DNA from: Pisaster brevispinus
Taxonomy: Eukaryota > Echinodermata > Asteroidea > Forcipulatida > Asteriidae
Assembly (NCBI GenBank): GCA_023634235.1
Contig: JAMKCF010000009.1
Span: forward strand, 6,076,001-6,140,000
Reading direction: 5' to 3'
Length of the DNA stretch: 64,000 nucleotides
The notes under the pieces: generated by a model
The model's input: the letters and a program-made list of their open reading frames with translations, nothing else
Databases searched by the model: none
Told to the model about the DNA's origin: nothing
Part shown: positions 56,101 to 64,000 of the stretch, piece by piece
Layout: each line of letters begins with the position of its first letter
How positions within the stretch are numbered: position 1 is the first letter of the stretch
Made by a program: the position numbers and the translations under genes

Positions 56101-59100
56101 GAGAACCAAACATGTGATGTGCTACAATAACAAAGACGCATACATGGCTCGGGGGAGCATGAGTGATGTACCCCACAGGGACCGTAATCATGCCCCCCCA
56201 CCCCCATCAGACCCTCCCCCTCTTGCTCCCCCCAAATGTTGTTGAATACATGCACGAAGGAATGGCTTGATACATTTTATATCCCTAAAATTAGCTCCCA
56301 CTTCCCCAAGGATACAAGGATTATACTAGTCTTTACCGAAAACAGTTTTTAATTCTCACATTGTATTTTCTTAAACAGCATTGAGCGCCTACACGTTCCT
56401 GACAGTATGTGATCTCATGCTCCTCATAACATGCCTGATTAGCATCTGGGTATCCCAACAGAAACCAGTCTCAGTGTATTCATTTGGGTAAGTGGAATCC
56501 GATTGAAGTATCCAAACAGTATGGTGTCAACCAGAGACGGCATCTGGATGTCTTTTTGAGCATCCTATCATTCATTTTCATGTAGAAGTGCATTTGAAAA
56601 CTTCCTCTTGAGTGTCGTGGCTGAGCGGTCTAATGCACCGTACTCAAGTTCTGGTGTTGTTAGAGTGTGGGTTCAGACCCCCCGGGTCTTGGCACTTGTG
56701 GGTTCAGACCCTCCGGGTCTTGGCACTTGTGGGTTCAGGGCCCGGGTCTTGGCACTTGTGGGTTCAGACCCCCCGGGTCTTGGCACTTGTGGGTTCAGGG
56801 CCCGGGTTGTAAATGGGTTACATAGATCAAACATAGTTCGACATACCTGTCTTTAAAATAATTTGCACTGAAAGATGCCCATTGGATGTGGTAAAGCGCT
56901 GTATAAGAACTGCCAATTACTAAACTGCGAGTTATAATTCCGGTACTCTATTTCCAGTTTTTTTCTAAATCCAAGCCGAGCTGTGAAATGGTGTTAGACT
57001 CAAGTTCAACTCGCTTTAATACCAGGGCTTGAATTTTACACTGGACCACAGGCCTGAGGCCAGTGATTTTAGCGTCGGGGTCAGTAAGCTCAGGACCGGG
57101 CAAGTCCGGCATTCTTGTGTTTTTCAATTGAACAATAATAACCTCACTTTTTAATATCATAACTAAAAAAGTTATGTTCAAATGCTGTCTTGAGTCTGGT
57201 AAATATCTTACTATTCAAAAGTATCAAAGTATACTTTGTCACAAATGTAATAGATCTTCTCGTAGTGCTTGTTCAAACAAAGACAGTTTACATGTTAAAC
57301 CGTGTAAGTTCTTTCTCATTTCAACAGATTCTAGTCGGGTAAAAATGTTGAGCTATGAGCCCTTCGGTCTTGTGGAATTTTACCCCAAATTTTGAGCTCT
57401 GATTTTAATTAATAGTGATGTGAATAGAACTTTAGTCAGTTTTTCAGCAACGTTGCTGTAAAGTTTTGTTTACTGAAAGATATTACAGTGAAGAAAGTTT
57501 ACGAAGGTTCACATTTTGAAGTAATACTTCTTCATTCATAGAGTGTATTGTTATTCTTATTGACTGTTTATTCAAGTAAGAATTGAGATCATCTCTATTT
57601 CTTTGCAGGTTTGAGAGATTTGAAGTTCTGGCGGTATTTTCCTGTACTATGTTGGCAATATTTGGGGCAATATTTATCATGAAAGAAAGGTAAGTATACC
57701 AAATAGAAATATTGGTAATGTTTGTACCGTGGCTCTTATGTTCTGTTTTTTGCAGGTGTATGTGACTAAGGATTTGTTGATCTCATTCATGTTAGAATTT
57801 TTATTTAATTTTTTATTATTATAATTTGGGCAGTAAAAGCTTTAAATATATACAGAGAAAATGATGAGATCCCAGAAGCAAACCAAATCGCAGTGAAATA
57901 GTCAAATCTCTTAAACTGAAAGGAATGAAGAATTTGCGTGGAGTGAGTTTGACTGGTCATGTAGCTTTCCCACTTTATTGGGTCCTTGTTGAAGCTGTGG
58001 TGTTTTTTGATCAGCAGAGTGTGGGTTAGGTTCCCGGTTGTGCCACTTTGCTCCTTGAGCAAGATACTTTTACCATAATTGCTTTGTCCTTCGGATGGGA
58101 CATTAAGCCATAGGTCCTGTGTACTAGGATTTGTAGTGCATGTAAAAGAACCCAGAACACATATCTTGGAAGAGTAGGGGTTAACCTCAGTGTTTCTGGC
58201 TCACATAGCAAGCGCCCTTGTTTACTGGTTTCCTCAGGCTTGCAAGCTACAGTGATTAAGTTCACTTATGAGGCATTTTTTGTTTCATTACCAGAAATAT
58301 ATACTGTTAATAATGATTCTTACATCAAAATCTAACCGGCACCTTTCAAATTTTTCCTACACTCACTGGTTTTTTTCTTCTCTTTCTGATACAGCACAGA
58401 GCGATTCTTCCAGCCAGCTGATATCCACACTGGTCGCCTGATGCTAGGTACCACTCTAGGATTTATCTGTCACGTAATAGTTGCGTATGGAGCCAACAAT
58501 AAAGCATTTAGGCATGTTATTGAAGCAGCCAGGTCAAGCTGGCTTCAGGAACACTTTGCAGATATTAGCAGAAAGTAAGCAGTTTATAAACGTTTTTTAT
58601 CTCTGTTGATATATGTGTTTGAATTCCAACTCATAAACCACAAGGGAATCTGACTGGGTAGAATTTAATTCAATTTTGGGTCGAACAAAGACAAAATTAC
58701 TACAGCAGGATTTGAATCTGCTATCTCCGGATTAATGTGTCAGCGCTCTACCAACTGAGCTATTTAGCCCTAATGCTGGCGTTTTGCCTATTCTGTCAAT
58801 TTCTTTGTTCGAGATGACAATCAGAAGCCATTCAACCTGAGACTGCCATAAAACCAGGGATCACACCCAAGTTTATGATACAATCTGAGAAGCGGCAGGA
58901 CAGGGATCTCCTTAGGGGATGCATTTTTTATTTCAAATATCAAGTAATAAACCACAAGGGAAACTGACAGAGTCAATTTTAGTTAATTTTCGGATTGAAC
59001 AAAGGAAAATTTACTAGAGCAGGAGTTGAACCTGCATCCTCCGAATTAACATGCCTGCACTCTACCAATTGAGCCAATAGCCCTATTCCAATATTCCAAC

Positions 59101-62100
59101 TATTCCTATCTAGCCCTATTCCAACTCATTGACTTGAAAATGGTAGGCATTTGAGACTGTTGACAACAAGGTTGTGACCGTAGTTTAAATATTTCTGGGC
59201 ATGTGAATGAATTCAATAGATCAAGAAACCCAAGTTGGCTCACACAAAGCATCTACCATTGAGCTGTGGTTTCACCCCCTACAGATTCTTGATTACTAAA
59301 GATTTCCTGAGTTGTGTTTTCCTTCTGAGTGCAAATGTAATTGATATCATCCATAAAATACTTTAAATTATACATTTCTGTGGGGCCGTTTGATGTTTGA
59401 CATAATGAGTTGATACAAAAAATTTTATTGTATTTTCTCAAGACTTTTCAATGCTATAAGCACTTAAAAGATGATCTCTGGATTCATGATCAGAGAGATT
59501 TAAATTAAATAAATATAAATAAAGTCCCAGTTTTGAAAAATAGTATAAAGTGTTTGAGCAGATTCTGATGCAGGCATTTCTCCCTTTAAACTGTTTAGTT
59601 TTTGTGCAGTAGTTCCTGGATTTGATCGCCTACTTCTTCCCAGAGTCAATCCATTCATACTGATTGCCTTCGCTGGAGCTCTGTCTCTTTTCATCACAAA
59701 TCTACTTGTTGATGCAAAGTAAGATTGTAGAAATATTGTTTTTATAGTTCTATAATATTAAATGTTATAGTTCTCAAGACTAACATCAAATTATTAGTTT
59801 TTCAAGGGAAAGTACAGTAAACTCTCGTTAATACGAGCTCGGAAGATACCAGACACCGGTTTATACAAGGTTTTTCCCAGGTCCCGAACTGTCCCATGCG
59901 TGTTTCTATGTCTTTAAAAAACAGAAGATATGAGCACGGTCGTAACAAGAACATGGATAATATCAACGCGCAGTATCAAATCTGTCACATCATGGTCACA
60001 TGAATGGCAAGTTTGACATCACTTTGCTATAATTTTTATTTTGAGCTATACACAATATTAAATTTCTATGATTAACTAGTCAAGAAAAATGCATTTATCA
60101 ATGATATTTTTGTGTACAGGATGCTCGTAAGAACTGTACTAGGAAGCAAACCGCTCCGTTTTAGCCCATACACGTGTGTAGTGCATGCACTATGATGACA
60201 TGTGTATCTATTATTAGTGCGCTGCGTTTAATAATAATATAATAAACTAGTTCTTATATAGCGCATTTCACAATAACGTCTCGATGCGCTTTACATTAGT
60301 GCCCTGGTCATTGGGCCAATAACATTCCTGTAATCTTTCTCAGCTCCCTTGGGAGTATACAGCCCGGGCTGCCGTGGCGCTCCGAAGGCTTTTTCAAACA
60401 CAATATCAACCTCTACCCTTGCAGGTACCCATTTATACCCCTGGGTGGTTTTCCTTGTATTATCCGAACCTTATACAAGACAAGGTTCGGATAATACAAG
60501 GAAAACGGGCCACTCCGACGGACCTCGTATTAACGAGAGTCGACTGTACACCAGTGTTATTTTGAAGAGTTAATTAACTCCCATCGTCTTATTTCCAATA
60601 AACACAGCATCCAAACAACCTGTGAAAACAACAAAACAGTTGATGTTTTGTCTGGGAATTTGTGACGATAGACCGTGCAAGTCGTGCAGGTATTAAAACT
60701 TTTTGGGGACCACTTTGGTCCCGCGTGTGAAGTACTTTAGCAGGTCACAATGTTCCAATACGAGCGAGACTTGCACAGTCTATTGAAACAATCAAAATAA
60801 GTAACAGTAATTTTGGAGTTCTTAAAATGCTTTCTTTGACTTTGGCAAGTGGAAACATTTCCGCGGAGGAGTGGTACTGGTATGAACTTGATTATCAGCT
60901 TTCTGATTGAAATTAATTAATAGTGTTTTTTTGAAAAGTACCAATCCTGTCTTTGAGAATCTTAATGACTGAAAGGCCTCCAAGCATTTTATACTTAATT
61001 ACAAAGATAGACAATCAAGCCCCCAAAATGGGTCATCTTGGAAATGACTGTACAACATCTGGGTTTTTTTTTTTTAATAAGGGACATTAAACTAAAGGTC
61101 CTGTGTGTTGTGTAATAATAATAAATAGTAATAATACCAACACTTATAAAGCGCCCTAATCATGCAGGCATACTAAGGCGCTGAACATAGTTATACGAAA
61201 CAAATTGCACGAGTCAAAAGCTAAACAGATACAATTGTATGGACAAATTAAAATTACTGAAGAAACTGGATAATAACAAGTAGGAGTAAAAATTCAAATA
61301 TTGTATACACTAAACATATTGTAATAAGAGGATAAAATGAAACACTGAAGAGTGAAAAATGTAATTAAGTTGATCCAAGGATAAAATACAAAATATTATC
61401 AAACATTACTAATCATTAAACTGTTCTTAAACTTGCTAAAATTACATATTGCATGTTAACATTAAAATCTGTTTTAGCATGTAAAAGAACCCAGTACACT
61501 TATTGTAAAGGTTTGCCGAGCTGTGTTTCTTGCTTGATGGTTGGCTGCTGATTGTGCCGCATCATCTTGTAAACACTAATAAGGTGCTATATAATGGGTT
61601 TCATAATTCAAACATAACTCAGCATACCAGTTGTGAAAACAATGGCTGCTTTGAAACTCCCATTCTGTGTGACAAAGTGCTGTAAATAACCACATATTAT
61701 TATGATATTATTATAAAAAATAAAAAATAAAGATCTTGATTAGAAATGGTTGATAAAAGATGCTTTTACTTTACTCTACCATTTGTCAATCTCTATTCAT
61801 GCACATTCCTAGTCAGTTCGATTTCCTCACTCTATGAATGAAACTAATTTACTAATATTCTATCATGTTGTTATTGCAGCAATTACTTTATAGCAGACTC
61901 CCTAGCGGCGTTTGCGATAGCTTTAATGATGTGTGGAACCATGTTTCCGATGAGTGTCTACACTGGAACTATACTGCTGCAGACATCACCAGCTCACATC
62001 ATCGGCCAACTGGATAAGAGCCTCAGAGAGGTTAGTGCTGGCCTTAAAGGGTGAATGTTGTCATGGCCTCAATTTCATAAAGCCTGTAAGCACAAAAACT

Positions 62101-63692
62101 TGCTAAGCACAGAAAAATATTGCTTAGCAGAAACTGCTTACCAGCAAAAAATTCCATTAAGTTTACATTGTTGTGACTGGTGCCCCGATCATTTTGTGCT
62201 TAGCGTAGAAAATTGCTGAGCATTATTTTCTGCTTAACAGCTTTATGAAATTGGGCCATGATCATAACAGGCCTGTGGCTGGAAATTGCATTTCTGTCAG
62301 ACCCAGCCTTTTGGTGACTAATACAATTATTTTTTTATTTTTTATCAGGCTTCAACTCTGGATGGTGTGTTGGAATTTCGCAATGAACATTTCTGGACCA
62401 TCTCATTTGGAACAATAGCTGGCTCGCTTCAGGTCCGAGTGCGCAGGGATGCAAATGAGCAGGTCAGGTTTGGATTGCCTTCTTGTTTGTCGTTTTTTTT
62501 TTTCTGTTTTGGGGTTGTCGATGAAGCTCTTATGACAATTGATGTGCAGTTTTGCAAGTGTTAAGGAGGGGCTCCCAAAGTCAAATTCAAGTTTGGACTA
62601 ATTTTTCAGTAGATAGAGTCTTGATAAAAGTGGGGGAAAAATTACACAAGTCTCTATCTCGCCTAAGTAAAATACCTTGGAGAGCTGACATATTCCAATA
62701 GGTCAAAACCCCATCATATGTATGGCTGGGTCCATTAGAATTGGCTGGCCCCAAACACAGCAACAATAATATTATTATAACTTTCTGGTGGTGAAACCAA
62801 GAGACCCTCAAAAGTGCCTTGTACTATGACCCATAGGCCTAAAGATTTCTGTGTGGAAGATGAACAAAGGTTAGTTCTAGGTGTGGGAAGGAAAACCCCA
62901 AGGAAGGAAAACCAATGCAATCAGGTAGGGACTGAAAACCCAATCCACATGTAAGGCTCAGGTCTGCACTGGGATTCGAACCGGGTCCACAGAGATGAAA
63001 GGCAGGGGGACAACCCACTGAGCCAACATGAATGTCCTGCAGCGAAGTCCGAGTCATCGCATCGTTATTTCTTCATTATAACCTGAAAACATAGAATATT
63101 TCCTAACGGTTCCACATTTGTGTTTTTCTCATAGATGGTCCTTGCTCATGTTGCCAACAAATTGTCTCATCTCGTCACAACTCTGACCATCCAGGTCACC
63201 AAGGATGACTGGACCCGTCTCACTCCGATCTCTTCATTCCCAGGGGAGGCTCTCTCTACAAAACTTCCCCCACCTGCTCCTCTCAATGCAAATTTTCTTG
63301 CCAGCAACCCAGGCATGAGCACATACTCAGCGGCCGCCCCGCTGAAACAGTCAGAAAAACTTTATGACTTCCAGCTGCCCACCACCCCAAGTAGAGCATC
63401 GAGTACACCGTACGGCACACCGAGCAGAGATCTGAGTTTCTATTCGGACATTGGTCCTATTTCATCCTACAGGGCATTGAACACGCCCTCGTCGTACGAG
63501 GATTCCAAGCTCAAGGGAATTTTGCGGACTGGTGGTGTCGGCATGAGATCAATGCCACCTAACATGGCAAACAGCCGACAGCTTCCAAACGCCAGGAGTG
63601 CTGTAATTGACGTGAACAATTTGGGAACGGCAAATCTGTACACACCGGGAACGATTTTGTCACAACAGCATGATATGAGCTTTGATAGGTGA
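50120..63692 (+). CDS. SLC30A6: SLC30A6 (zinc transporter 6), ten coding exons
   Basis: Exons: 50120-50375 (proposed first), 54069-54205, 54886-54970, 56379-56487, 57609-57689, 58395-58574, 59599-59718, 61880-62030, 62349-62462, 63135-63692. All junctions are GT-AG and in phase; total 1791 nt, 596 aa. From exon 3 on the match to ZnT6 is continuous: LLGVVNLACMIVLLLWCQST (TM1), YSFGFERFEVLAVF, ERFFQPADIHTGRLMLGTTL, AARSSWLQEHFADISR, CGTMFPMSVYTG, IIGQLDKSLRE, LEFRNEHFWTISFG, VRRDANEQMVLAHV, and a Ser/Pro-rich tail longer than in human (461 aa). As in ZnT6, zinc-site residues are missing: TM2 reads L167-TVC-D171 with Leu for His, and TM5 reads FILIA. Known ZnT6 pairs with ZnT5 to load zinc into the early secretory pathway, itself non-transporting. 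Exon 1 (MAAPTSLDGKVSTLEPEKDH...) is joined on phase, strand and promoter position only; the rest is firm. Confidence 0.92.
50716..51902. mobile_element. 1.2-kb foldback element built from a CACTTCGTACC repeat
   Basis: The ends are inverted (TATAGACCTTATCGCCAA and TTGGCGATAAGGTCTAT). The left arm (50755-50950) holds about ten CACTTCGTACC words, four in a 22-nt tandem with CTTCTCACAAGA. The right arm (51612-51770) holds the complement, GGTACGAAGTG, about eight times. A separate near-perfect hairpin (ATTTTGCTGAATGGCCGAAAG and complement) fills 51776-51873. The AT-rich middle has no transposase. It lies in SLC30A6 intron 1. Confidence 0.75.
51971..52026 (+). other. Possible alternative terminal exon after SLC30A6 exon 1
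   Basis: A strong acceptor (TTCTTTGTTTTCACAG) is followed by a phase-1 frame GSSAWVQKIHSAKRKCKK and a stop. Joined to exon 50120-50375 it would give a 103-aa protein. It may be an alternative end, the true end of a separate two-exon gene, or chance. Confidence 0.3.
52088..52330. mobile_element. Two adjacent palindromic MITEs of one family
   Basis: The first (52088-52196) pairs ATGGTATGCTGTGTGCAACG with CGTTGCGCACAGCATACCAT. The second (52243-52330) pairs GCAACGCTGGTTTACGATAA with its complement near 52300-52328. Both share the GCAACGCTGGT end. They lie in SLC30A6 intron 1. Confidence 0.7.
52665..53045. repeat. Dispersed repeat, third family, copy 1
   Basis: Starts CAGGGCTCAAATATTACACTGG and ends near GGGCCTCAAGCCCTG followed by TGGTCTTGTGGATTTTAACC. 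Inner words (GACAAGTCCGGC, TCTTGTGTTTTT, ATGTTCAAATG) recur in the copy at 57023-57395. The inverted CAGGGCTT-type ends suggest a hAT-like non-autonomous element. Confidence 0.6.
54270..54735. repeat. tRNA-derived SINE family C
   Basis: A tRNA-like head TAGCTCAGTTGGTAGAGC (A box) ... GGTTAAAGTCC (degenerate B box) lies at 54659-54715. The words AATAAACCACAAGGGAAACT at 54273 recur at about 58633 and 58944. The head is too degenerate and lacks a closed acceptor stem, so it is not a tRNA gene. It lies in SLC30A6 intron 2. Confidence 0.6.
55284..55774. repeat. GGCCCAATTTCATAAAGC-family repeat, enlarged copy
   Basis: Ends GGGGCCAATCTCATAGAACTG and CAGCTCTATAAAATCTGGCCC are inverted. The interior is longer than in the 200-bp copies and contains extra GTTAAGCACA blocks, so another insertion is likely. 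It lies in SLC30A6 intron 3. Confidence 0.5.
56613..56915 (+). repeat. SINE family A head carrying a five-copy minisatellite of its B-box segment
   Basis: The tRNA(Leu)-like head GTCGTGGCTGAGCGGTC is followed by GTGGGTTCAG (B box). From 56669 the unit GGGTTCAGACCCCCCGGGTC plus TTGGCACTTGT repeats at 56669, 56700, 56731, 56760 and 56791 (period 29-31 nt), alternating two unit types. The SINE body tail (AAAGCGCTGTATAAGAACTGCC) follows. It lies in SLC30A6 intron 4. Confidence 0.75.
57023..57395. repeat. Dispersed repeat, third family, copy 2
   Basis: Begins CAGGGCTTGAATTTTACACTGG; shares GGCAAGTCCGGC, TCTTGTGTTTTT, ATGTTCAAATG and GGTCTTGTGGAATTTTACC with 52665-53045. It lies in SLC30A6 intron 4. 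Confidence 0.6.
57985..58225 (+). repeat. tRNA-derived SINE family A
   Basis: Body words AGCAAGATACTTTTACC, CTTTGTCCTTCGGATGGGAC and GCATGTAAAAGAACCCAG are in family order. The B box is degenerate. It lies in SLC30A6 intron 5. Confidence 0.75.
58630..59090 (-). repeat. Two tandem reverse copies of SINE family C
   Basis: Reversed tRNA-like heads (GCTCTACCAACTGAGCTATTT at about 58743 and CTCTACCAATTGAGCCAATA at about 59060) each follow a CACAAGGGAA(A/T)CTGACT word. They lie in SLC30A6 intron 6. Confidence 0.65.
59816..60549. mobile_element. pogo/Tigger-like non-autonomous element with TA ends
   Basis: The left end TACAGTAAACTCTCGTTAAT and right end CGTATTAACGAGAGTCGACTGTA are inverted, with TA at both borders as in pogo-type elements. 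There is no transposase. Another dispersed repeat (about 60235-60470, containing TTATATAGCGCATTTCACAA and GATGCGCTTTACA) sits inside. It lies in SLC30A6 intron 7. Confidence 0.65.
61080..61575 (+). repeat. SINE family A split by another element
   Basis: GGGACATTAAACTAAAGGTCC to GTGTGTTGTGTA (61114) continues at GCATGTAAAAGAACCC (61478), as in the unbroken copies. The 363 bp between start with an AATAATAATAAAT run and TTATAAAGCGCCCTAATCATG, another SINE-like repeat. It lies in SLC30A6 intron 7. Confidence 0.6.
62065..62259. repeat. GGCCCAATTTCATAAAGC-family MITE, best-preserved copy
   Basis: GGCCTCAATTTCATAAAGCC at the left and GCTTTATGAAATTGGGCC at the right are clear inverted ends. Inner words are AAGCACA, GCTTAGCAG and GTGACTGGTGCCC. 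It lies in SLC30A6 intron 8. Confidence 0.7.
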
Positions 63693-63763
63693 TGAAGTCG
63701 CAAGGCCTTATATCAATTGTCAAGTTTTGATCAGTGTAAGGACACTCACTGTTTACTGTTGTA

Positions 63764-63890
63764 AATAAAAGGATCATCTAAACCATTGTACAGAAAGCAA
63801 CCGAGGAACAAATATGTATTTAAGGTTTACCAAGAGTTCTTCTTTAGTTATAGTCGCTTGTCATGTGTCTGTACATTTGCCATGAATAAA
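63764..63890 (+). terminator. SLC30A6: SLC30A6 polyadenylation signals
   Basis: AATAAA at 63764-63769 and 63885-63890, 72 and 193 nt past the stop. Either could be used. Confidence 0.55.
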
Positions 63891-64000
63891 ATGTTCATCT
63901 AAAATCTTATCATTCTTTCTTTTAATATGAAATGCGGTCGCTGGAATTTAGCTTGAAATACAATGTTCCATAACTGTTTATGATATTTACAATTTTAATT

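Noticed and set aside
56608..56856. 86-aa Gly/Pro-rich repetitive frame
   Set aside because: It is the translation of the SINE B-box minisatellite.

Overview
The window is 64 kb of AT-rich, intron-rich animal nuclear DNA. GT-AG introns, small exons, dense tRNA-derived SINEs, MITEs and a Penelope-like retroelement point to a marine deuterostome invertebrate. An echinoderm is my best guess, because the dispersed repeat whose ends resemble GGCCCAATTTCATAAAGC is of a kind I associate with echinoderm genomes. Most genes cannot be seen as long ORFs; I rebuilt them by joining phase-compatible exons at canonical splice sites.

Layout. (1) 1-12.1 kb: repeat-rich, no supported gene. (2) 12.2-17.2 kb, minus strand: YPEL5, a single coding exon with a distant 5'UTR exon and a CRE/ETS-type promoter. 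(3) 20.0-27.9 kb, minus strand: DDX28, a mitochondrial DEAD-box helicase in 12 coding exons giving a complete 545-aa frame. (4) 28.9-31.2 kb, plus strand: a two-exon secreted, bacterial-type sphingomyelinase C with signal peptide and a GPI-like tail (443 aa). (5) 33.1-35.1 kb, minus strand: CEBPZOS, an 88-aa mitochondrial membrane microprotein in three small exons. (6) 35.4-39.9 kb: foldback elements and a broken relative of the next gene. (7) 40.0-46.8 kb, plus strand: a four-exon gene for an unrecognised 128-aa secreted protein. Its intron 2 holds an apparently intact Penelope-like element with hammerhead ribozymes, and its intron 3 holds another transposon with an 11-bp target-site duplication. 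(8) 50.1-63.7 kb, plus strand: SLC30A6 (ZnT6), probably ten coding exons, with several foldback elements, MITEs and SINEs in its introns.

The genes do not form a pathway. YPEL5, DDX28, CEBPZOS and SLC30A6 are conserved housekeeping genes (CTLH ubiquitin ligase, mitochondrial ribosome biogenesis, mitochondrial membrane, secretory-pathway zinc). The sphingomyelinase and the small secreted protein are the lineage-flavoured genes.

The most notable object is the Penelope-like element at 42018-44691. It has an uninterrupted 700-aa reverse transcriptase/GIY-YIG frame, two hammerhead ribozymes, a perfect 115-bp terminal foldback whose loop is the ribozyme core, and a 10-bp target-site duplication.
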